Shown here in pieces: positions 17,397 through 25,517 of a stretch of 39,287 nt of DNA; the first letter of the stretch is position 1, and every line of letters begins with the position of its first letter. Both the position numbers and the translations under genes were made by a program. The DNA comes from Duganella callida (GTDB lineage: Bacteria; Pseudomonadota; Gammaproteobacteria; Burkholderiales; Burkholderiaceae_D). Location: the NCBI RefSeq assembly GCF_004614165.1, contig NZ_SPVG01000021.1, positions 1-39,287 on the forward strand. The letters are read 5' to 3'. Below the pieces are notes generated by a model, which saw nothing but the letters and a program-made list of their open reading frames with translations, ran no database searches and was not told the origin of the DNA.

Positions 17397-19889
17397 GTGA
17401 CAAAGACCATCATCGCACGCGCCTTGCGCACTGCATTCCAGGGCGGCGCCATCGCGCTGTTCACCGTCGCGGCGCCGCCGCTGCATGCCGAGGAAGCCGC
17501 ACCGGCCGCGGTTCCACCGGCCGATGCGCCGGGCGACACCGTGATCGTCACCGGCACCGCCGGCAAACGCAGCAAGGTCAAGGCCAGCTTCTCCATCACC
17601 ACCATCGGCGAAGAGACTCTGCGCATGCAGGCCCCGACCTCCGTGACCGAGGCGCTGAAATCCGTGCCCGGCTTCTGGGTCGAATCCTCGGGCGGCGAGG
17701 CATCCGGCAATATCCGCGCGCGCGGCATTCCGGTCGATGGTTTCGGCTCCGTCACCCTGCTGGAAGATGGCGTGCCGGTGCAGCACGATCCATCGCTGGG
17801 CTATCTGAACGCCGACCAGGCCTTCCGCCTCGACGAGACCATCGACCGCATCGAGGTGGTGCGCGGCGGGCCATCGTCCGTGTTCTACACCAACGCGCCG
17901 GCCGGTGCGATCAACTTCCTGTCGCGCGAGATCGGCGATCATCCGAATGGCCTGGTCAAGGTGACCATCGGCGATTACGGCCTGCGCCGCACCGATTTCT
18001 GGTACGCCACGCCGTTGAAAGACGGCTGGGGCGTCGGCATCGGCGGTTTCTATCGCGAAGACAACGGCATCCGCGACCCCGGCTACAAGGCCGACAAGGG
18101 CGGCCAGTTGCGTCTGAAGCTGACCAGGGAAATCGATCATGGCCGCATCACCATCGACGCCAAGCACCTCGACGATAAGGTGGCGCTGTTCCTGTCGGTA
18201 CCGATGCGTACCTACGCCGACGGCGAAATCCGCGCCGTCCCTGGCTTCGACGGCAACTACGGCACCGTGGCCGGACCCGAGACCGAGCATGTGCAGATGA
18301 AGATGGGGAACGGCCAGCTGTACGACTTCAATAACGATGACGGCACCCACGTGCGCCGCAACCAGCTCACCTTCAACCTCGAAAAGGATCTGGGCGGCGA
18401 CTGGAAACTGAACGAGTCGCTGCGCTATTCCAAGACCGAGACGCAGCGTAACGGCGTGTTCGCCAATCAGTTGTTGAGCACCGACGCCTTCCTCAAGCAA
18501 TCGGCAGCGCTGCTGTCCTACGTGCCGGGCGCCAGCAAGCTCGCCCTGCAGTACAGCAGCAAGCCGGGCACCAACTTCACGCCGGACAACGGTCTGCTGA
18601 TCGTCGGCGGCCTGCGCGGCGTGACGCTGCCGCTCGAAGAAGCCGTCAACGACACCCGTCTGTCGCGCAAGTTCGTGCTGGGCGACCAAAGCCACGACGT
18701 CACCTTCGGCTACTACTACGCTCACTTCAACCAGGCCTTCAGCCGCTACTCGTCCAGTGTGCTGCTGGGCGCACAAAGCCAGGCGCCGCTGATCGACCTG
18801 GTGGGCACGGACGCCAGCGGCAAGGTGCTGGGCAGCGTTACCGACCATGGCATCTACAACTACGGCTACGAGTCGGAAAACGCCAACGGTACATCCAAAA
18901 CCAACGCCGTGTATCTGGCCGATGAATGGCAGCTCACGCCGCAACTGCGCCTGGATGGCGGCCTGCGCTGGGAAGAGGTCAACACCAGCGGCCGCACCGA
19001 GCGCCAGGCCAACGTCAACCTCGGCACCTTCGCCACCTCCAAGATCCGCACCGGCACCGGCGTGTTCGACTACTACGACCACACCTTCAACAAAACCGGC
19101 TGGACCCTGGGAGCCAACTACCAGCTGACCAAGGACGCGGGCGTGTTCGGCCGCTGGACCAAGGCTTTCCGCCTGCCGAATCTGAGCTCCTACATCACCA
19201 GCCCGACCGCGACGCCGGTGATCCAGACCATGGACCTGGGCGAAGTCGGCTACAAGTACGCCAGCCGCATGTTGGAACTGTATCCGACCGTGTTCTACTC
19301 GAAGTACAACAATGTCTCCTACACCAACAACGTATTCAACCTGGATAACACCCAGTCTTCGACCACCACCGGTTACGCCTCGACCCGCACCTGGGGTACC
19401 GAGATCGAAGGCAAGCTGCGTCCTGTGGAATGGGGTGACCTGGGCTTCAACATCACCTGGCAAGACCCGCAGTACCGCGACCTGGCTTACACCGACAAGG
19501 TCAACAACCTGCCGGTGCAGCGCAACTACAGCGGCAATCAGCTGATCCGCGTGCCGAAGGTAAGCTACCGCCTGGTGCCGGGCCTGAACCTGATGGGCGA
19601 CGCGCTGCGCCTGCAGCTGTCGTACGAGTATGAAGGCGCGCGTTTCGTCGACTCGGCCAACTCGGTGCGTCTGCCATCGTACAAGGTGCTGAACTTCTCG
19701 GCGCGCTACAGCATCACGCCGACGCTGACCGCTTACGCCTACGTCGACAACATCAACAACTCGCAGGGTCTGACCGAAGGCAATCCGCGCGCCGGCGAGC
19801 TGGCCAGCGCCGATGCGGGTGCGAATACCTTCCTGGCGCGTCCGGTGCTGGGCCGTTCGGTGCGGGGCGCGTTGAAATATGACTTCTAA
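17397..19889 (+). CDS. TonB-dependent receptor paired with a PHP hydrolase
   Basis: An 830-residue outer-membrane receptor starting at GTG, with AAGGGGA five bases before it. The signal peptide ends P-L-H-A at residue 31. The plug, about 45-165, has V-I-V-T-G-T-A-G, A-L-K-S-V-P-G-F, I-R-A-R-G-I-P-V-D-G, E-V-V-R-G-G-P-S-S-V-F-Y and G-A-I-N-F. The barrel ends G-A-L-K-Y-D-F with the C-terminal Phe expected for outer-membrane assembly. Its last 11 bases overlap the start of the PHP-domain gene, so the two products are co-translated and likely act on the same compound. The ligand is unknown; no Fur-box-like sequence is visible upstream. Confidence 0.94.
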   Translation: MTKTIIARALRTAFQGGAIALFTVAAPPLHAEEAAPAAVPPADAPGDTVIVTGTAGKRSKVKASFSITTIGEETLRMQAPTSVTEALKSVPGFWVESSGGEASGNIRARGIPVDGFGSVTLLEDGVPVQHDPSLGYLNADQAFRLDETIDRIEVVRGGPSSVFYTNAPAGAINFLSREIGDHPNGLVKVTIGDYGLRRTDFWYATPLKDGWGVGIGGFYREDNGIRDPGYKADKGGQLRLKLTREIDHGRITIDAKHLDDKVALFLSVPMRTYADGEIRAVPGFDGNYGTVAGPETEHVQMKMGNGQLYDFNNDDGTHVRRNQLTFNLEKDLGGDWKLNESLRYSKTETQRNGVFANQLLSTDAFLKQSAALLSYVPGASKLALQYSSKPGTNFTPDNGLLIVGGLRGVTLPLEEAVNDTRLSRKFVLGDQSHDVTFGYYYAHFNQAFSRYSSSVLLGAQSQAPLIDLVGTDASGKVLGSVTDHGIYNYGYESENANGTSKTNAVYLADEWQLTPQLRLDGGLRWEEVNTSGRTERQANVNLGTFATSKIRTGTGVFDYYDHTFNKTGWTLGANYQLTKDAGVFGRWTKAFRLPNLSSYITSPTATPVIQTMDLGEVGYKYASRMLELYPTVFYSKYNNVSYTNNVFNLDNTQSSTTTGYASTRTWGTEIEGKLRPVEWGDLGFNITWQDPQYRDLAYTDKVNNLPVQRNYSGNQLIRVPKVSYRLVPGLNLMGDALRLQLSYEYEGARFVDSANSVRLPSYKVLNFSARYSITPTLTAYAYVDNINNSQGLTEGNPRAGELASADAGANTFLARPVLGRSVRGALKYDF

Positions 19890-21402
19890 GCGCATGGCCT
19901 TATTGGCTCTGGTATTCGGCGCGGCCGTCGGAGCCATCGCAAGCCCGGCCAGCGCCGACGTCGTGGCTACAGCCGCTGGCACCGTCGCAGCCGGCACCAA
20001 AGCCGCGGAACCGGATCTGGTCCTGCGCGGCGTGCTGACCGGCGCCGACCACCACACCTACCGCAGCGTGCCGTTCACGGTGCCCGAGGGTGTCGAGCGT
20101 GTGACCATCACCTTCGACTACACCGGCAAGGAAGAGCACAGCGTTATCGATCTGGGCCTGCTCGGCCCGGACGGCGCGCTGCGTGGCTGGAGCGGCGGCA
20201 GCAAGCGCCTGTTCACGGTCAGCAGTGTCGATGCGACGCCATCGTTCATTCCTGCACCAGTGGCACCCGGTCAATGGGCACTGCTGCTTGGCGTACCCAA
20301 TCTGCGCAAGACGGCGGAAGCCAGCTACACGGCACAGGTCTACTTCTCGCGCAGCCTGGCGGCGGCTGACGAACCGCCACCATTGCGTGTGCCGGTGCGC
20401 AGCGGCGCGGCATGGTATCGCGGCGACCTGCACATGCACACCGGGCACAGCGACGGCAGCTGCGTCAACCAGAGCAGCGTTTCGGTGCCCTGTCCGCTGT
20501 TCCTGACGGTGCAGGCGGCCGCCGAGCGCAAGCTGGATTTCATCGCCGTCACGGAGCACAACACCGTATCGCATGCCTCGGAACTGCGCGAGCTGCAGCC
20601 CTACTTCAGCAAGATGCTGCTGATGCCGGGCCGCGAGATCACCACCTTCTCAGGTCACGCCAATATGTTCGGCACCCTGGCGCCGCTGGACTTCCGCGTC
20701 GCCGCCACGCCGGATGGCTGGAACCGCATGCTGGACCAGGCGGCGACACTGGGCGGACTGGTATCGATCAATCACGCCAACCGCCCTTCCGGCGAGGCGT
20801 GCATGGGCTGTGGCTGGACCAACGATGCCGACATCGCCAAGGTGCAGGCAATCGAAGCGGTCAACGGCACGGATGCGGACACGCTGCTGTCGTCCATCCC
20901 GTTCTGGCAAGCGCAATTGCAGCGCGGCCTGCATCCGACGCTGATCGGCGGCAGCGATGACCACCGCGCCGCCCGTGGCGATACGCCGGTCGGCACGCCG
21001 ACCACCGTGGTGTACGCGCCGGAGCTGACGCAAACCGCGATCCTGGACGGCATCCGCGCCGGCCACGTGTTCGTCGACATCGCCGGCAACGGCAGCCGTC
21101 TGCTGGAACTGAATGCCGAAACCGGCGGCAGGCAGGCGATGATGGGCGACTCCCTGGCTGCCCCTGGCGGACTGACGGTGCAGTTCAAGCTACACGTGGC
21201 GCAGGCCGACGGCGCCACGATCAAGCTGGTGATGGATGGTGCGGAGGCCGATCTGCTGCCCGCGCGCGATGTCGATGGCGACGATGTGCAGCGTAGCTTC
21301 AACTGGATCAGCGACGGCAAGCCGCATTGGCTGCGCGCCGAAGTGCGCGACGCGCGCGGCCATCTGCTCCTGCTGGGTAATCCCGTCTATCTCAACCGTT
21401 AA
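19879..21402 (+). CDS. Secreted PHP-domain metallohydrolase (CehA/McbA-like)
   Basis: A 507-residue exported hydrolase. The signal peptide ends A-S-A at about residue 26. Residues 40-165 form a beta-rich domain resembling pre-peptidase C-terminal modules. The PHP metal site follows: D-L-H-M-H-T-G-H-S-D-G at about 183-193, V-T-E-H-N near 224, S-I-N-H-A-N near 298 and G-S-D-D-H near 358. A beta-sandwich tail completes it. PHP proteins hydrolyse phosphoesters and, in the CehA/McbA group, carbamates or similar esters. The gene overlaps the upstream TonB receptor by 11 bases and shares a four-base stop overlap with convergent dsbD. A start at the second ATG (19894) is possible. Confidence 0.88.
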   Translation: MTSKRMALLALVFGAAVGAIASPASADVVATAAGTVAAGTKAAEPDLVLRGVLTGADHHTYRSVPFTVPEGVERVTITFDYTGKEEHSVIDLGLLGPDGALRGWSGGSKRLFTVSSVDATPSFIPAPVAPGQWALLLGVPNLRKTAEASYTAQVYFSRSLAAADEPPPLRVPVRSGAAWYRGDLHMHTGHSDGSCVNQSSVSVPCPLFLTVQAAAERKLDFIAVTEHNTVSHASELRELQPYFSKMLLMPGREITTFSGHANMFGTLAPLDFRVAATPDGWNRMLDQAATLGGLVSINHANRPSGEACMGCGWTNDADIAKVQAIEAVNGTDADTLLSSIPFWQAQLQRGLHPTLIGGSDDHRAARGDTPVGTPTTVVYAPELTQTAILDGIRAGHVFVDIAGNGSRLLELNAETGGRQAMMGDSLAAPGGLTVQFKLHVAQADGATIKLVMDGAEADLLPARDVDGDDVQRSFNWISDGKPHWLRAEVRDARGHLLLLGNPVYLNR

Positions 21403-23279
21403 GACGACACGTGACGCGCCAGATGCTGCACAAACGGCTCTGGCGCGAGGAAGCCGATGATGCGGCTGTTCGGAATCTCCTTGCCGCCGTTGAACAGGAT
21501 GATCCCCGGCGGACCGAACAGGCCGAAGCGCTTCATCAGCGCCTTGTCGTCGGCATTGTTGGCGGTGACGTCCACCTGCAGCAGCTTCACCTGCTTCAGC
21601 TTACCGGCGACGGCAGGCTTGGAGAAGGTGAAACGCTCCATCTCCTTGCACGACACGCACCAGTCGGCGTAAAAGTCCAGCATCACCGGCGTGCTGCTGG
21701 AAGCGAGTATCCGATCCAGTTCCGCACCGGTCTTGATGCGCGCAAAGCGCACTTCGCCCGCCTCGCCGGCTTCGGGCTGTCCCGTGCGGGCGGCCGCAAG
21801 GCTCAGATGCCCCAGCGGTTGCAGCACATCGTGACCGGAACTGGCTGCGCCCGTCAGTTCGAACAGACCGGCGATCAGGAAAGCCAGGCCCAGCGTCTTG
21901 CCGGCATAGCTGCGCAGACCGGCGCCGGCGGGTATCGCTTCGAACACGTGCAGGAACATCGCGCACAACAGCGCAAACACGCCCCACAAGGCCATGGCGA
22001 CCGTGACCGGGAACACCGGCGCCACCATCCAGATCGCGACGGCGATCAGCAGCAGGCCGAAGATCTTTTTCACGTTGTTCATCCAGGCGCCGGCACGCGG
22101 CAGCAGGCTGCCGGCGGAGACACCGGTCAGCAGCAATGGCACGCTCATGCCGGCCGCCATCGAGAACAACGCCCAGCCGCCGGTCCAGACGTTGCGGGTC
22201 TGGCTGATGTAAAGCAGCGCGCCGGCCAGCGGCCCCGCCACGCACGGTCCGACGATCAGCGCGGACAGAGCGCCCATCAGGAACACGCCGGCGAAGCGGC
22301 CACCGTTGATGCCGCTGCTGGTCTCGCTCAAGCGGCTTTGCAGGCCGCTCGGCAGCTGCAGCTGGTAGACATCGAACATGGACAGCGCCAGCGCCACCAA
22401 CAGCGCGCCGAAGGTCAGCAACACCCACGGCTTCTGCAGCGCACCGGCCAAACCCTCGCCCGCCAGACCCGCCGCCACGCCGAGCGAGGTATAGACCAGT
22501 GCCATTCCCAGCGAATACGCCAGCGCCAGCGAAAAACCGCGACCGCGCGAGACGTTGCCCTCGCCGACGATAATCGACGACAGGATCGGCACCATCGGCA
22601 GCACGCACGGCGTGAACGACAGCAGCAGACCGAAAGCCAGGAAGGCCAGGCCGATGCGCCACGCACTGCCGCTTTGCAGCGTGCGCTGCGCCAGCGAACT
22701 GTCGTCTTCGGACGTCACCCCGCCTGCGGCCGACGCTGTGCCGGCGCTCATGTCGCCAAGCGATTCCCCGCCGGCGGCAGCGGAGACCGGGCCGGTGCCG
22801 GACGTTGCAGCGCCGGCGGCTGGGTCAGGGGCGGCGACGGGCGTCAGCTTGCCGGGCGCCGACGGGTCGACGCGGTAGCTCTGCATCGCCGGCGAATAGC
22901 ACAGCCCAGCATCCGCGCAGCCCTGGTAGCCTACCTCCAGCGTGAACGGCGCGCCGGCCGTCACCGGCAGCTTCACCAGCAGGCTGTCCTGATACGTCTC
23001 CATCTCCTTGTTGAAGTTGACGTCGAACTTGCGCAGGCCCGCCGGCAGCGCCGGCTGTCCCACCGAGCCTTTGAAGCTGAGCCGGTCACGGTAGAGGTGA
23101 TAGCCCTTGGCGATCGTCCACGACAGCTTTACCGTATGCGCATCCGCCAGCTCCGCCTGAAGCTGAAACGCCTGATCCGGTTCCAGAAAATCCTCCGCCC
23201 TCGCCTCCGCGCCGAAGACGAACGCCATGGCCGCCACCACCAGCGCGGCCAGCACCTTCAACCACTTTTGCACGCTCAT
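21399..23279 (-). CDS. dsbD: Thiol:disulfide interchange protein DsbD
   Basis: Inner-membrane protein that moves electrons from cytosolic thioredoxin to periplasmic thiol proteins. The 626-residue product has a signal peptide (to A-E-A-R-A), a periplasmic alpha domain with C121 and C127 in G-C-A-D-A-G-L-C-Y, an eight-helix beta domain with F-T-P-C-V-L-P near 223 and G-P-C-V-A-G-P-L near 343, and a C-terminal thioredoxin-like gamma domain with D-W-C-V-S-C near 540. All three Cys pairs are present, so it should be functional. An Ala/Gly/Ser-rich linker separates alpha from beta. The ATG at 23279 follows the apbE stop by one base with AGGGA upstream; an earlier in-frame start inside apbE lacks support. 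Last gene of the redox operon. Confidence 0.94.
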   Translation of the reverse strand: MSVQKWLKVLAALVVAAMAFVFGAEARAEDFLEPDQAFQLQAELADAHTVKLSWTIAKGYHLYRDRLSFKGSVGQPALPAGLRKFDVNFNKEMETYQDSLLVKLPVTAGAPFTLEVGYQGCADAGLCYSPAMQSYRVDPSAPGKLTPVAAPDPAAGAATSGTGPVSAAAGGESLGDMSAGTASAAGGVTSEDDSSLAQRTLQSGSAWRIGLAFLAFGLLLSFTPCVLPMVPILSSIIVGEGNVSRGRGFSLALAYSLGMALVYTSLGVAAGLAGEGLAGALQKPWVLLTFGALLVALALSMFDVYQLQLPSGLQSRLSETSSGINGGRFAGVFLMGALSALIVGPCVAGPLAGALLYISQTRNVWTGGWALFSMAAGMSVPLLLTGVSAGSLLPRAGAWMNNVKKIFGLLLIAVAIWMVAPVFPVTVAMALWGVFALLCAMFLHVFEAIPAGAGLRSYAGKTLGLAFLIAGLFELTGAASSGHDVLQPLGHLSLAAARTGQPEAGEAGEVRFARIKTGAELDRILASSSTPVMLDFYADWCVSCKEMERFTFSKPAVAGKLKQVKLLQVDVTANNADDKALMKRFGLFGPPGIILFNGGKEIPNSRIIGFLAPEPFVQHLARHVSS

Positions 23280-23280
23280 G

Positions 23281-24177
23281 TCAGATATCCCTATACGACA
23301 GCTGTCCTTCATCATCCACTGCCAGGTACGCCAGTCCGGATGCATTCAAAAAATCCAATCCTTCGCGCTGCTTGAGCATCGTGATCGTCGAACAGCTGCC
23401 GGCCGCAATCGCCACCGGCGCCAGCACGCTCACCGAGCGCCAGTAGCGCACCGGCATGCCGTCACGCGGGTCCAGCACATGGCAGTAACGCTGCCCGTCC
23501 AGTTCGAAGTAACGCTCATAATCGCCGCTGGTGGTCAGTGCGCCGTGGCTGACCGGGATACTGCCGATCACCGCATCGACCTGGCGCGGATCCTGGATGC
23601 CGATGCTCCATGGCCCGCCATCCAGCTGTGGACCGATGAAACGCATGTCGCCACCCAGATTCACATAGCCGTGCATCACGCCACCATCCATCAGCAAGGA
23701 GGCCGCGCGGTCCGCCGCATACTCCTTGCCGAAGCCGCCGAAATCAACTTCCATGCCCGCCTCCCCCAGCAGCACGCCGTCCCCGTCCACCACCACCTTG
23801 CGCCAGCCGACCAGCGCCAGCAACGGTTCCAGCACCTCCGCCAAGGGCAGCTGCGGCTTGCGGAAATCCCAGGCCTTGCGCAGCACACCGGAGGTGATGT
23901 CGAACAGCCCGCCGCTGGCGTCGTACAAGGCATCCGCATAGGCCAACAGGGCACCCGTCTCGCTGTCGCAGGCCACCGGTTTGCGGCCCGCCGCCGCGTT
24001 GATCCGCGAGACGATGCTGTCCGGCCGGTAGCGCGAATATTTCTGTTCGATGCGCATCACCTCCGCGATGGCCCGCTGCGCCAGACGCGCCGCCGTCTGT
24101 ACATCCGGTGCGGACAAGTGGATCTCGCACGGCCCCCCCATGGCACGGAACGACGTGCGATGCATACTGTTTACCAT
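23281..24177 (-). CDS. apbE: ApbE-family FAD:protein FMN transferase, divergent
   Basis: ApbE attaches FMN from FAD to Thr/Ser in target proteins. This 298-residue protein has F-R-A-M-G-G-P-C-E near 10-18, G-G-F-G-K-E-Y-A-A-D at 147-156, T-S-G-D-Y-E-R-Y-F at 216-224 and H-V-L-D-P-R-D-G at 233-240. Two things are odd. There is no signal peptide or lipobox, whereas typical ApbEs are exported. The usual Asp four residues before the metal-site Thr (T264) is Gly260. The ATG at 24177 overlaps the DUF3570 stop by seven bases; ATG 24165 is an alternative start. A longer frame to 24300 lies inside the DUF3570 gene and is not family-like. FMN transfer is therefore probable but not assured. Confidence 0.85.
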   Translation of the reverse strand: MVNSMHRTSFRAMGGPCEIHLSAPDVQTAARLAQRAIAEVMRIEQKYSRYRPDSIVSRINAAAGRKPVACDSETGALLAYADALYDASGGLFDITSGVLRKAWDFRKPQLPLAEVLEPLLALVGWRKVVVDGDGVLLGEAGMEVDFGGFGKEYAADRAASLLMDGGVMHGYVNLGGDMRFIGPQLDGGPWSIGIQDPRQVDAVIGSIPVSHGALTTSGDYERYFELDGQRYCHVLDPRDGMPVRYWRSVSVLAPVAIAAGSCSTITMLKQREGLDFLNASGLAYLAVDDEGQLSYRDI

Positions 24178-25301
24178 GATCGGTTGACGGCAATCTGTAT
24201 GGTCTGCGCACGGAAGATGTCCAGGCCCGGACTGCCGCTGTTGAAGAACGCCCAGCTGCCGCGCTGCTGGTAGGTGGACGCCTTCACGTCGACGGACCAC
24301 AGCTTGTCGATCTGCTTGCTGACCTTGAGCGCCAGCGTCACCGCGCCGAAGCCGGACAGGCGCTGGTCTTCCGACATGAGGCTCTTGAAGTCGTAGCCCA
24401 CCGGGAACGGCGCGCCCAGCACAGGGTCATACACCGGATCGCGGTAGAAATAGGCGGCGCTTTGCGTATACAGCCGCAGCTCCGGCGTCAGCGTCCAGCC
24501 ATCGGCCAGCGGCTGCACGTACTCGCCGCCGATGGTGTGCGCCCGCACGCCGAAACTGTCGCGGTAGTAGCGGTAGGACAGCCGGCTGGTGCCGCCGGTG
24601 GCCGCGATGTAGTGGTTCCAGCGCGCCAGCAGCGTGCTTTCATCACGGCTGCGCGGCCGGGTGTCGAAGAATTTGTACGGATCGTTGAAATAACCCTCAC
24701 CCTGCGTGTGCGTCAGCGTCAGCTGCGCGATATCGCTGGCGGTCAGCACCCGGGTCACGCCCAGCAGCACATTGGTGGTACGCTTTTTCTCGTTGGTGAC
24801 GATATGGTTGACCGGATCGATCTTGTCGTCCGAGTGGCCCAGGCCCGCCGTCCAGGTGGTGTTATGGTCTTCGCTCTCGACGCTGCCCTGCAGCGACAGC
24901 GCGCGCGAGATGTAGTCATGCTCGGTCGAATAGGCCGCGCCCACGGTCAGGCTGCCGCGGTCGAAATAGCGCGTCAGCGAAGCATCGCCGGCCTTGCGGA
25001 TATCATCCATGCGCGACGCGCCCGACACCGCCGTGTGATAGCGCGGCGAGGCACCCGACACATCGTCGCGCACCACCGACGCGCCGATCGACCACACGCC
25101 GGCCACCGGCGCGACGATGCTCAGCGAGGGCGCATGCACCTTGATGCGGTCGAAGCCCGGCTGGCTGTCGCGGTAATCGAGGTAGCCCAGCGAAATGGTG
25201 CCGTTGGCCGGCGGTGTTTCGGCATGCGCCTGCACGCCGGGCAGCAGCATGGCTGCGGTGAGGATGGAGGCGGCCAGACCGCTGTTGTCTTTATTGGTCA
25301 T
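24171..25301 (-). CDS. DUF3570-type outer-membrane beta-barrel protein
   Basis: A 376-residue exported protein with signal peptide ending A-H-A at about residue 27, followed by amphipathic beta strands to a C-terminal N-R-S-W, as in outer-membrane barrels. Family features include Y-L-D-Y-R-D near 40, D-D-V-S-G-A-S-P at 79-86 and K-K-R-T-T near 165. Residues 79-85 (D-D-V-S-G-A-S) fit the ApbE flavinylation consensus D-x-x-[ST]-[GS]-A-[TS], with S85 as the candidate acceptor; a second V-S-G-A-S at 92-96 lacks the Asp. AAGGGACAAGC precedes the ATG. The gene lies ten bases after DUF4266 and overlaps apbE. Family function is not established. Confidence 0.88.
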   Translation of the reverse strand: MTNKDNSGLAASILTAAMLLPGVQAHAETPPANGTISLGYLDYRDSQPGFDRIKVHAPSLSIVAPVAGVWSIGASVVRDDVSGASPRYHTAVSGASRMDDIRKAGDASLTRYFDRGSLTVGAAYSTEHDYISRALSLQGSVESEDHNTTWTAGLGHSDDKIDPVNHIVTNEKKRTTNVLLGVTRVLTASDIAQLTLTHTQGEGYFNDPYKFFDTRPRSRDESTLLARWNHYIAATGGTSRLSYRYYRDSFGVRAHTIGGEYVQPLADGWTLTPELRLYTQSAAYFYRDPVYDPVLGAPFPVGYDFKSLMSEDQRLSGFGAVTLALKVSKQIDKLWSVDVKASTYQQRGSWAFFNSGSPGLDIFRAQTIQIAVNRSW

Positions 25302-25310
25302 GCTTGTCCC

Positions 25311-25517
25311 TTAGTTGCAGCCGCAGCCGCCGCCGCCCACGCCGGCGCCGCCGCGTGCGTTTTCCTTGCTGGTGTAGATATGATCGTCGTAGCGCGCGAA
25401 TGTTCCACCGTCGTTGAAGGTCATCTCCGGCTTGGCCAGATTGCCCTTCTCCCACGGTTGTACGTTGGCGCACCCGGCCAGTCCGGCCACCAAAACCAAT
25501 GTCAGCAGCGGCTTCAT
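25311..25517 (-). CDS. DUF4266-type small lipoprotein with Gly/Cys tail
   Basis: A 68-residue lipoprotein. The lipobox L-A-G-C puts the lipidated Cys at 16, leaving a 53-residue mature peptide. The mature start N-V-Q-P-W-E-K-G-N-L-A-K-P-E-M matches the DUF4266 pattern. The C-terminal 13 residues (56-68) are almost all Gly and end G-G-G-G-C-G-C-N. The C65/C67 pair could form a redox-active or metal-binding site, or be a modification site. The start forms an ATGA overlap with the tlpA stop, so it is translated right after TlpA. It is the only small carrier-like protein of the operon. Function unknown. Confidence 0.88.
   Translation of the reverse strand: MKPLLTLVLVAGLAGCANVQPWEKGNLAKPEMTFNDGGTFARYDDHIYTSKENARGGAGVGGGGCGCN

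Noticed and set aside
17331-20057. A 908-codon minus-strand frame opposite the second TonB receptor
   Set aside because: Same type of antisense shadow; the plus-strand receptor has signal peptide, plug motifs and a C-terminal Phe.
24178-24300. Forty-one extra N-terminal codons of the apbE frame
   Set aside because: They lie within the DUF3570 gene, do not form a signal peptide and do not resemble ApbE.
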